A stretch of DNA of 51,522 bases from Alphaproteobacteria bacterium. GTDB lineage: Bacteria; Pseudomonadota; Alphaproteobacteria; UBA6615. Below the pieces are notes generated by a model. The model was not told the origin of the DNA and made no database searches. It saw nothing but the letters and a program-made list of their open reading frames with translations. This document shows, one piece after another, positions 44,805-51,522 of the stretch. The stretch spans positions 1-51,522 of the forward strand of contig JAJFJA010000053.1 of NCBI GenBank assembly GCA_021774445.1. Direction: 5' to 3'. The position numbers and the translations under genes are program-made. Position 1 is the first letter of the stretch; the number at the start of each line of letters is the position of its first letter.

Positions 44805-45695
44805 CTAACCAAAACGGTTGGCCGGCACCCCGCGAACGCCTGGCTTCAGACAGAACAACCCGCCTTCCAAGCGGTTGGCCGCTAAGTGGGCGTCGCTCAT
44901 CGTGAATCGGGCCGACGTGACGAACAGCGTGTCGAGATTGTCGCCGCCGAAGGTACAGCTTGTCGGCCAGCTGCAAGGCAGTTCCACAACGCGGTCGATA
45001 CTCCCGTCCGGCGCATAGCGCGCCAGACAGCACCCGCCGACCACGCGGCAGTTCCACAGGCACCCCTCGTCGTCCATGCAGGAGCCGTCGGGCAGGCCCC
45101 GATCGATCGGGGCGTCGAACCGCCGCGGGTTGCTGATCGTGCCCGCTGCCCTGTCATAGTCATAGATATGGATCTGATTGGCCATCGTATCGGCGCTGAT
45201 GAAGTGGTCGTCAGACGTCCAGGCGAGGGTATTCGTGAGGCCGATATTACGTTCCGTCAGGCGCGAGACCGCACCGTCACTGGTAATCCGATAAATCGCG
45301 CCACTCGACCGCGTCATGTCTTTCGGCGTGCCGTCCGGGTTCAGGTTGTTCTGCATCGTCCCGACCCAAAACGCGCCATCGGGCCCGACCACGCCGTCAT
45401 TCATCCTGTTGTCCGGCACATCCGGTTCGGGCATGGCCAGATTGCGAAAGTCACCGCCGAAATCCCACAGGGCGACGTCGCGGGTCAGACCGACGACGGC
45501 GCCACCATCGGCGCGCAGTCCGACCGATGTCACAAAGTCCGGCGCCTCCCAAATCTCATGATCGGAGCCATCTGGCGCCATACGCTGCAGGCGCTTGCCG
45601 ACGATATCGACCCAAACCAGCCGTGCTAACCGGCTATCCCAGACGATGCTCTCGCCGACAATGTCTTCGGCCGGCAGCACAAGCTCGGCACTCAT
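44805..45695 (-). CDS. SMP-30/gluconolactonase-family protein
   Basis: 296 residues, second lactonase of this family, distantly related to the first. It has GESIVWDSRLARLVWVDI (Glu), NDGVVGPDGAFWVGTM (Asn), and LPDGSCMDDEGCLWNC (Asp), the standard divalent-metal residues. The start at 45695 follows GGGAGGGGG. Divergent from the FadR-like regulator, so probably under the same operator. Confidence 0.9.
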   Translation of the reverse strand: MSAELVLPAEDIVGESIVWDSRLARLVWVDIVGKRLQRMAPDGSDHEIWEAPDFVTSVGLRADGGAVVGLTRDVALWDFGGDFRNLAMPEPDVPDNRMNDGVVGPDGAFWVGTMQNNLNPDGTPKDMTRSSGAIYRITSDGAVSRLTERNIGLTNTLAWTSDDHFISADTMANQIHIYDYDRAAGTISNPRRFDAPIDRGLPDGSCMDDEGCLWNCRVVGGCCLARYAPDGSIDRVVELPCSWPTSCTFGGDNLDTLFVTSARFTMSDAHLAANRLEGGLFCLKPGVRGVPANRFG

Positions 45696-45729
45696 ATCGC
45701 CCCCTCCCAATACCGTTTGGAGTTTTATC

Positions 45730-45771
45730 TTGACTCGAATTTACTGAAAAGCTTACAGATAGGTCAACCTA
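45730..45771 (+). promoter_or_regulatory. Promoter and FCD/GntR operator
   Basis: TTGACT (45730-45735) and TACAGA (45754-45759), 18 nt apart, face the regulator gene. Directly after them TAGGT-CA-ACCTA (45760-45771) is a palindrome with the GGT-N2-ACC core common in FadR/LldR-type operators. It lies between the divergent lactonase and regulator genes and could control both. Confidence 0.6.
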
Positions 45772-45788
45772 ACCTATAACATAGCTTC

Positions 45789-46520
45789 ATGTCGAAACTT
45801 GTCGATCTTGTCAGCGGTTCGGAGTTGGCCCAGAAGGGTGACTTGGTCGGCGCTGTGATGCGCGCGGTCAATAAACACATCCGCTCCAATGGACTGCTCG
45901 TCGGCGACCCACTGCCGAGCGAAGGGGCGTTCTCGGAGGAGTTGGGCGTATCGCGGGTCGTTGTCCGCGAGGCGTTCCGCTCTCTTTCGGCGATGGGATT
46001 GATCGATGTCGGCAATGGCCGTCGCGCGCGCGTGGCCTCGATCGACAGCGGCGTTCTGGCCATGATCATCGATCACGCGGTTCATATCGACCAGATGTCG
46101 ATCCAGCAAATCTACGATGTCCGGCGTACGATCGAAGCGCGGTCGGCATCTCTGGCCGCCCTGCGGCGGACTGACCTGGACGCCGAAGTCATTGCGACTC
46201 ACGCCGCGAACATGCGCCGCGACTTCGCCGAGCCGGAGGAAGTTATGGAGCACGATATTGCGTTTCATAAGGCGATTGCCAAGGCATCCCACAATCCCGC
46301 CTTCGCCCTGATCGTCGGCGCCTTTGAAGTTGTGACGCGGCAGACTTGGGGCATCGGATGGCGTAGCCGTCAGAGTGATGAAGAACGCATGGGTTCGGTC
46401 GAAGCGCATGAGGCCGTTGCCCAAGCCATCATCGCTGGCGATCCCCGGGCGGCTCACGGCGCCATGAATCATCATTTCGATCACAGCGTGAAGGCGCTGA
46501 TCGAAGCTGGCGTGATCTAG
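45789..46520 (+). CDS. GntR-family regulator, FadR/FCD subfamily
   Basis: 243 residues. N-terminal winged helix (LVGDPLPSEGAFSEELGVSR, VVREAFRSLSAMGLID) and an all-helical FCD domain with metal-binding residues in EHDIAFHKAIAKAS and AHEAVAQAII. FCD regulators usually sense sugar acids or hydroxy acids, in agreement with the downstream dehydratase. First gene of an apparent operon running to 51297. Confidence 0.9.
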   Translation: MSKLVDLVSGSELAQKGDLVGAVMRAVNKHIRSNGLLVGDPLPSEGAFSEELGVSRVVVREAFRSLSAMGLIDVGNGRRARVASIDSGVLAMIIDHAVHIDQMSIQQIYDVRRTIEARSASLAALRRTDLDAEVIATHAANMRRDFAEPEEVMEHDIAFHKAIAKASHNPAFALIVGAFEVVTRQTWGIGWRSRQSDEERMGSVEAHEAVAQAIIAGDPRAAHGAMNHHFDHSVKALIEAGVI

Positions 46521-46531
46521 CGGCGCCGGCA

Positions 46532-47740
46532 ATGAAGATTACCCGCATCGAAACCGTCCGCATTGAGGAGAACCCGAACCTACTTTGGGTTCTTGTTCAC
46601 ACCGACGAAGGCCTTACCGGTTTGGGAGAGACCTTTTTCCTCGCCAAGTCCGTCGAAACTTATGTGCATGAGCATATTGTGCCGCGGGTCATCGGCGAGA
46701 ATCCTCTCGACATCGGGCGGCTCGCGAAGAAGCTTGTCGGTTACGTCGGCTTCCGCTCAAGCGGCGTCGAGATGCGCGGCAATTCAGCCTTCGATATTGC
46801 TCTTTGGGACCTGTTCGGCAAGGTAACCGGACAGCCGATTGCGCAATTGCTCGGCGGTTTTGCGCGGCGCGAAATCAAGACTTACAACACCTGTGCCGGT
46901 GCCGGATATATGAGCAGCGGTAAAGGGCAATCGACCGCAAACTACCAGATATCGGAGATGCCGAGGGGCGACTATGACGACCTGAACGGGTTCATGTTCC
47001 GCGCCGACGAGCTGGCGGAGGAGTTGCTCGCCGAGGGCATCACGGCCATGAAGATTTGGCCTTTTGACCTCGCCGCCGAAAGGACTGGCGGCCGCTACAT
47101 CGAAAGGGATGATCTGAAGGCGGCGCTTCAGCCTTTCGAAAAGATCCGTGCCACCGTTGGCGATCGCATGGAGGTTATGGCCGAATTCCATTCCATGTGG
47201 CAGCTCTTGCCGGCCATTGAGATTGCTCGAGCGCTTGAGCCATTTGCGGTCTATTGGCATGAAGACCCGATCAAGATGGACAGTCTATCGAGCCTGATAC
47301 GCTATGCCGAGGCCACGAAGGCGCCGCTCTGCGCCTCGGAAACTCTTGCGACGCGATGGGGGTTTCGCGACCTTCTGGAGACCGGCGCCGCCGGCATCAT
47401 GAATCTCGATATCTCCTGGTGCGGTGGCCTTTCCGAGGCCCGCGACATTGCCGCCATGGCCGAAGCCTGGCACCTGCCGGTGGCGCCCCATGACTGCTCC
47501 GGCCCCGTGGTGTTGACCGCGGCGACCCATCTTTCCCTCAGTGTGCCGAACGCGCTCTTTCAGGAAAGCGTCCGCGCCTATCACCGCACGTGGTACCGTG
47601 ACCTCGTTACGGCGTTGCCGGAGATCAGCGACGGCATGATCACCGTCCCCCCCGGCCCTGGTCTGGGCCTTGAGTTATCCCCCGACATCGACGGCAAGTT
47701 CACGACCGTTCGCGAAAGCAGCGACGCGGCTTCTTTGTAA
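46532..47740 (+). CDS. Enolase-superfamily sugar-acid dehydratase (MR/MLE type)
   Basis: 402 residues. Metal ligands appear as Glu218 (AEFH), Glu244 (HEDP) and Glu270 (ASET). Base candidates are His220 and His320 (APHDCSGP), with Asp293. The His in the EFH position and late PHDCSGP resemble the galactonate/mannonate dehydratase group rather than mandelate racemase proper. It would dehydrate an aldonate to a 2-keto-3-deoxy acid. It begins 11 nt after the regulator. The exact sugar acid is not determined. Confidence 0.85.
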   Translation: MKITRIETVRIEENPNLLWVLVHTDEGLTGLGETFFLAKSVETYVHEHIVPRVIGENPLDIGRLAKKLVGYVGFRSSGVEMRGNSAFDIALWDLFGKVTGQPIAQLLGGFARREIKTYNTCAGAGYMSSGKGQSTANYQISEMPRGDYDDLNGFMFRADELAEELLAEGITAMKIWPFDLAAERTGGRYIERDDLKAALQPFEKIRATVGDRMEVMAEFHSMWQLLPAIEIARALEPFAVYWHEDPIKMDSLSSLIRYAEATKAPLCASETLATRWGFRDLLETGAAGIMNLDISWCGGLSEARDIAAMAEAWHLPVAPHDCSGPVVLTAATHLSLSVPNALFQESVRAYHRTWYRDLVTALPEISDGMITVPPGPGLGLELSPDIDGKFTTVRESSDAASL

Positions 47741-47770
47741 CTCAACCAACAGCATTGGGAGGATCAAACG

Positions 47771-48754
47771 ATGCGCAAACTAGCAACGATACTGACATTG
47801 GGTTCGGCCCTGGCAATTGCGGCGCCTGTTGGCGGCGCACACGCGCAGGAACTGAACATCGTGTTCACACACCATTCGTCCGCCTCGAATCCGTTCTGGC
47901 AGGCCGTCAAGAAAGGTTTCGATGACGCCTGTAACAAGATCCAGGCGAATTGCCAGATGATCTTCACCCAGACTGAAGGCTCCATCGACCAGCAGGCCGC
48001 GAATATGATGGCCGCACTGGCTCGGAGCCCTGACGCGCTCATCACCTCGATTGTCGACAACAATGCCTTCGACGAGATCATTGCCGGCGCCCGGGATAAT
48101 GGCGTCATCGTCATCGCATCGAACGTCGATGATACGGATGGCGCGGCAGGTAACGCTCGTCAGGCCTTTATTGGCCAGGGCTTTATCCCGGCCGGTTATT
48201 CGCTCGGCAAGAAGATGGCGGAGTTCTTCCCGGAGGAGGGCAAGATCAAAGCGGTTATTGGCGTTTCGGCACCGGGCCAAAATTGGTCTGAGCAACGCGC
48301 TGCCGGCGTTATCAAATACCTTGAGGAATTCAAGGCGAACAATGTCGACCGCGAGGTCGAGATCGTGCGCCTCGATACCGGCACCGATGGCGCCGTGGTC
48401 GCGGAACGCGTCGGCGCCTATATCAATGCCAATCCGGACACCACGGTCTATTTCGACACCGGATTGTGGCATGCTTTTGTTGCCCAGGTTCTGGCTGACC
48501 GCGGCATTGAGCCGGGCAAGGTCTTGATGGGCGGCTTCGACATCGTCGCCGAGGTATTGCAGCAGATGGATACCGGCTACATCCAGGTTCAAGTCGACCA
48601 GCAGCCCTATATGCAGGGCTTTATGCCGGTCATGCAGGCCTATCTTTCAAAGACTGTTGGCTTGTCGCCGGCGGACATCGACACCGGCCAGGGCCTCGTT
48701 TTGCAAGAGGACGTGGCTGAGCTTTGGGACCTAGCCAAGCAAGGGCTTCGTTAG
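47771..48754 (+). CDS. Sugar ABC transporter periplasmic binding protein
   Basis: 327 residues with a signal peptide ending GGAHAQ. The mature protein matches the Peripla_BP_4 (ribose/fructose-binding) fold: NIVFTHHSSASNPFWQAVKKG, TEGSIDQQAANMMAAL and VDQQPYMQGFMPV. Together with the following permease and single-domain ATPase the order is that of FrcBCA. Followed by a strong terminator that would favour excess binding protein. Confidence 0.9.
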   Translation: MRKLATILTLGSALAIAAPVGGAHAQELNIVFTHHSSASNPFWQAVKKGFDDACNKIQANCQMIFTQTEGSIDQQAANMMAALARSPDALITSIVDNNAFDEIIAGARDNGVIVIASNVDDTDGAAGNARQAFIGQGFIPAGYSLGKKMAEFFPEEGKIKAVIGVSAPGQNWSEQRAAGVIKYLEEFKANNVDREVEIVRLDTGTDGAVVAERVGAYINANPDTTVYFDTGLWHAFVAQVLADRGIEPGKVLMGGFDIVAEVLQQMDTGYIQVQVDQQPYMQGFMPVMQAYLSKTVGLSPADIDTGQGLVLQEDVAELWDLAKQGLR

Positions 48755-48763
48755 CGGCGTCAA

Positions 48764-48797
48764 CGGGGGTCGCGGCGAACCGCGGCCCCCGTTTTTT
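48764..48797 (+). terminator. Rho-independent terminator inside the ABC operon
   Basis: A 12-bp stem (48764-48775 with 48780-48791, one G-T pair), 4-nt CGAA loop, then six T. It lies 9 nt after the binding-protein stop and 19 nt before the permease start, so it is probably a partial terminator. Confidence 0.85.
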
Positions 48798-48816
48798 GCA
48801 TCGGCTGCACGGTTCC

Positions 48817-49797
48817 ATGAAACGATTTCTAAAAATCTATCTTGAGAAACCCGAGCTTGCGGGCCTTGCCTTCCTGGTCGTGCTGACCTTGGTTTTTCAG
48901 GTGCGGTCGGACGGCGTTTTTCTCAACGCGCAGAACCTGCAGGGCATCCTCGGGCTTCTTCCGGAGATGGGCCTGGTGGCAATCGGCGTGACCCTTCTAA
49001 TGATCTGCGGCGAATTCGACCTCTCCGTTGGATCGGTATTTGCGCTCACGCCGATGCTGATGGCGATCCTCATGGAGGGCGGTACACCCTTCATCCTCGC
49101 CTTTCCCGCTGGTCTCGCGGCGGCGGCGGCGGTTGGCTTTGCCAACGGTTTCCTGACCATCCGCTTCAGTATCCCGAGTTTTATCACCACGCTGGGCATG
49201 CTGTTCGTCGTACGCTCGATCACCGTCGTCGTTTCGGGCGGGTTTCCGCCGTTTCTGCCGGCCGACGCCCTGCCGAAATGGCTGTTCACGGTCTATGTCG
49301 GGCCGGCCGGCCTTTTTCGCCTGTCCGTCTTCTGGTTCCTCGCCGTGGCGATCCTGGTGTCCCTCCTGCTGACGCGGACCAATTTCGGCAATTGGGTCAG
49401 GGCAACTGGCGGGTACTTGCCCGCGGCTCAGTCGATGGGTATCCCGACGGCACGAGTGAAAACTGCCTGCTTCATGATTTGCTCGGTCCTTGCTGGTTTT
49501 GCCGGTACCATTCAGGTTATCCGCCTCGGCGCGCCCCTACCGTCCTTGGGCGAAGGCCTGGAACTGCAGGCGGTCGCCGCTGCGGTTATCGGCGGCACCG
49601 CGCTTACCGGCGGCATCGGCACCATCTTTGGCGGCATCATCGGCGCCGCGCTGATCCGTGTTATCGACAACGGTCTCGTGCTCAGCCAGGTCGACGCCAA
49701 CTGGTTCAAGATGGCCATCGGCTTTCTGACGATTTTCGCGGTTGTTGCGAACTCTTGGCTTCGCAAGAAAGCCAAATCCATCAAGGTCGAGACCTGA
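48817..49797 (+). CDS. Sugar ABC transporter permease (FrcC-like)
   Basis: 326-residue BPD_transp_2 membrane protein. MICGEFDLSVGSVFALTPM and VIGGTALTGGIGTIFGGIIGA are the diagnostic segments. The ATG at 48817 follows the terminator; earlier in-frame codons would lie inside it. Three nt separate it from the ATPase gene. Confidence 0.9.
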   Translation: MKRFLKIYLEKPELAGLAFLVVLTLVFQVRSDGVFLNAQNLQGILGLLPEMGLVAIGVTLLMICGEFDLSVGSVFALTPMLMAILMEGGTPFILAFPAGLAAAAAVGFANGFLTIRFSIPSFITTLGMLFVVRSITVVVSGGFPPFLPADALPKWLFTVYVGPAGLFRLSVFWFLAVAILVSLLLTRTNFGNWVRATGGYLPAAQSMGIPTARVKTACFMICSVLAGFAGTIQVIRLGAPLPSLGEGLELQAVAAAVIGGTALTGGIGTIFGGIIGAALIRVIDNGLVLSQVDANWFKMAIGFLTIFAVVANSWLRKKAKSIKVET

Positions 49798-49800
49798 GCC

Positions 49801-50532
49801 ATGCCGGAACCGATTATCCAAGTTGGCGATTTGCACAAATGGTATTCGGGCGTGCATGCCTTGAAGGGCGTGTCCCTCGACATCTACGCGAACGAGGCGC
49901 TCGGCCTCATCGGCGATAATGGCGCCGGCAAATCGACTCTGATCAACATTCTCTCCGGCACCCAGCGGCAGGATGACGGTTGGATCCGGCTCGAGGGCCA
50001 GCCAGTCGATTTTTCCAACCCACGAGACGCGATGGAGCGGGGGATCGAGACGATCTACCAGTACAATTCCATGGTCCCCACCATGACCATCGCGCGCAAC
50101 GTCTTCATTGGTCGCGAGCCGCTGAAATTCTCCTTGTTCGGCATCGGTGTGATGGACCACAAGAAAATGCGGGACGATAGCGTCTCGGCCATCGCCGACG
50201 TTGACCTGCACCTGCGTTCTCCCGACGCCATCGTTGGCGAGCTCTCGGGCGGACAGCGCCAGGGCGTCGCGATCGCCCGGGCCATGCACTTCAAATCCAA
50301 GGTGATGATCCTCGATGAACCGACGAACCACCTGTCGGTCAAAGAGACCAAGAAAGTCATCGGCTTTGTTCGAGGGCTCAAGGATCAAGGGGTGACGGGC
50401 ATCTTCATCAGCCACAACATGCATCAGGTCTTCGAATGCTGTGACCGTGTCGTGGCGATGGCGCGCGGTGAGATCGTCATGGACAAACGCATCGAAGAGA
50501 CCTCGATCGAAGAGGTCAGCGAGATCCTCTAG
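49801..50532 (+). CDS. Sugar ABC transporter ATPase, single NBD (FrcA-like)
   Basis: 243 residues, half the size of RbsA-type ATPases. Walker A GDNGAGKST (38-46), Q-loop YQYNSMVP, signature LSGGQRQGVAIAR, Walker B VMILDEPTNHLS and switch ISHNMHQV are all intact. It should work as a homodimer under the permease. Nine nt before the SDR gene. Confidence 0.92.
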   Translation: MPEPIIQVGDLHKWYSGVHALKGVSLDIYANEALGLIGDNGAGKSTLINILSGTQRQDDGWIRLEGQPVDFSNPRDAMERGIETIYQYNSMVPTMTIARNVFIGREPLKFSLFGIGVMDHKKMRDDSVSAIADVDLHLRSPDAIVGELSGGQRQGVAIARAMHFKSKVMILDEPTNHLSVKETKKVIGFVRGLKDQGVTGIFISHNMHQVFECCDRVVAMARGEIVMDKRIEETSIEEVSEIL

Positions 50533-50541
50533 GGGACCCGA

Positions 50542-51297
50542 ATGACGGACCTTTCAGGTAAGACGGCACTGCTGACGGGCGCGCTTGGCTCTTTGGGGCG
50601 CGCGCAAGCCCACGCGCTCTGCGAGGCTGGCGCCTTTGTCCTCGCGCTGGATCTGCCCGATCGTGAGGATGGCGCGGTCCTGGCCGCGCAATTATCTGCC
50701 GGCGCCGACGGGCGCACCGAATATATCGGCCATGATCTTGGCGACCTGGAGGCAACCGAAACCCTCGGACGCGAGTTGGCGGCGCGCCACGGCGGGATAG
50801 ACATCCTGATCAACAATGCTGCACTGATCATCAACCGGCCCTTCGAAGAATTCTCCATCGCCGAGTATGAGGAGCAACTCCGGGTCAACGCCGCCGCCGG
50901 CTTTGTCCTAGCCCGCGCCGTGGCACCGATCATGAAGCAAAAGCACTATGGCAAGATCGTCAACTTCTGCTCAGTCACCCTGAACGGTCGGTGGGACGGC
51001 TATGTGCCCTATGTGGTCTCGAAAGGGGCCATGTTGGGGCTGACCAAGACTCTCGCGCGGGAACTCGGCCCCCATGGCATAAGGGTGAACGCCATCTCGC
51101 CGGGGGCCGTCGTGTCGGACGCCGAGGCGCGCGTCTTCGGGGATAAGTTGCAGGAATACAACGACTGGATACTCGAAAACCAGTGTCTGAAGCAGCGTAT
51201 CCAACCCGAAAATATCGCGGATCTAACGCTTTTCCTCATATCGCCGGACTCCGACATGATTTCCGGCCAAAACATCAACATCGACGGCGGCTGGTAA
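50542..51297 (+). CDS. Short-chain dehydrogenase/reductase (SDR)
   Basis: 251 residues. Cofactor loop TGALGSLG, NNAA, Ser144, Tyr157 and Lys161 (YVVSK), and a C-terminal NIDGGW. Last gene of the sugar-acid operon. The likely role is C1 oxidation of the imported sugar to a lactone, which the SMP-30 proteins would open. A redox step on the keto acid is the alternative. Confidence 0.88.
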   Translation: MTDLSGKTALLTGALGSLGRAQAHALCEAGAFVLALDLPDREDGAVLAAQLSAGADGRTEYIGHDLGDLEATETLGRELAARHGGIDILINNAALIINRPFEEFSIAEYEEQLRVNAAAGFVLARAVAPIMKQKHYGKIVNFCSVTLNGRWDGYVPYVVSKGAMLGLTKTLARELGPHGIRVNAISPGAVVSDAEARVFGDKLQEYNDWILENQCLKQRIQPENIADLTLFLISPDSDMISGQNINIDGGW

Positions 51298-51311
51298 CGC
51301 AGGAGACCCGG

Positions 51312-51338
51312 GCAGACTCGCGTTCGAGAGTCTGCTTT
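51312..51338 (+). terminator. Probable terminator of the sugar-acid operon
   Basis: Arms GCAGACTC (51312-51319) and GAGTCTGC (51328-51335) form an 8-bp stem with an 8-nt loop, followed by only TTT. It lies 15 nt after the SDR stop. Confidence 0.55.
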
Positions 51339-51384
51339 CATGGCACCGCAAGTTTCGGAATGCGGCGAACGTTATGCCGGACTA

Positions 51385-51522
51385 GAGCGGGATCGTCTTA
51401 ATCGGAGTCGATCAGGGATTCCCAAATCAGTTTTGATCTGATTCAAGATAGGGGCTGGTGAAGGAGGCCAGCCTGCATGGCACGAGCTCTTTCGAATGAC
51501 CTGCGCGAACGCGTTGTTTGGG
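51385..51522 (+). mobile_element. IS630-family element, left end (truncated by window)
   Basis: Begins after a TA dinucleotide (51383-51384), the usual IS630 target, with GAGCGGGATCGTC as the apparent terminal repeat. AATCAG-N7-CTGATT forms an inner inverted repeat just before the gene. The right end lies outside the window. Confidence 0.65.
51477..51522 (+). CDS. IS630-family transposase, N-terminal start (partial)
   Basis: MARALSNDLRERVV is the characteristic opening of IS630-type transposases and leads into their helix-turn-helix. An AAGGAGG-like site lies upstream. Only 15 codons are present before the window ends. Confidence 0.75.
   Translation, partial: MARALSNDLRERVVW

Overview
The window reads as chromosomal DNA of a high-GC alphaproteobacterium, plausibly a marine or soil heterotroph of the Rhodospirillales/Hyphomicrobiales type. 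This is inferred from base composition, operon style, BMP-family and Frc-like ABC transporters, FCD-type GntR and ECF regulators, and the five-step histidine pathway (hutF plus hutG). No rRNA, tRNA or CRISPR array was seen. Almost all the DNA is catabolic or regulatory accessory material, with insertion-sequence debris at 37.8-38.2 kb, 42.3-42.8 kb and the right edge.

Layout. 0-1.3 kb: the end of an SMC-like ATPase gene overlapping an HNH nuclease gene (possible defence pair), closed by two hairpins. 1.3-4.8 kb: SDR plus xylulokinase (polyol to xylulose 5-phosphate) and a Gfo/Idh/MocA oxidoreductase. 4.9-7.1 kb: a membrane-anchored SRPBCC protein divergent from an XRE/MmyB-type regulator with a perfect palindrome between them, then a decayed gene. 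7.2-14.2 kb: two PhyH dioxygenases, a 52-codon ORF coupled to an unrecognised 361-aa protein, a methyltransferase, an ABC permease without partners, an acetyltransferase, and a MarR/GST pair with a readable promoter-operator. 14.2-24.4 kb: a NodB-fold hydrolase, a LysR regulator, and an operon for a split Rieske oxygenase (separate Rieske protein, separate iron-site protein, GST-like protein, flavin/2Fe-2S reductase) followed by a complete BMP-type nucleobase/nucleoside ABC transporter. This resembles a rearranged NdmCDE-type N-demethylase with its own uptake system and is the most interesting part of the window.

24.4-27.4 kb: an ECF sigma factor, its membrane anti-sigma and a secreted SnoaL-like protein; the sigma gene and the SnoaL-like gene share a GGAAT-N16-CGTA promoter. 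A double-cupin ChrR-like protein follows. 27.4-34.5 kb: the full histidine utilisation set hutF, hutG, hutI, hutH, hutU, with a HutC-like site before hutU and a small DUF1488-like gene inserted. 34.5-37.7 kb: a Fic protein with duplicated palindromes at its start, and a MarR/methyltransferase operon. 37.8-42.8 kb: a segment of about 4 kb (BON lipoprotein, DUF6134-like protein, TAXI-type lipoprotein, cyclopropane fatty acid synthase) bracketed by complementary halves of an IS256-family element whose terminal repeats face inward.

42.8-51.3 kb: a sugar-acid catabolic island with a 2-hydroxyacid dehydrogenase, two convergent SMP-30 lactonases, a GntR/FadR regulator with promoter and operator, an enolase-superfamily dehydratase, an Frc-like ABC transporter (binding protein, terminator, permease, single-domain ATPase) and an SDR. 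Together they fit import of a sugar, oxidation to a lactone, lactone opening and dehydration. The window ends inside an IS630-family element.
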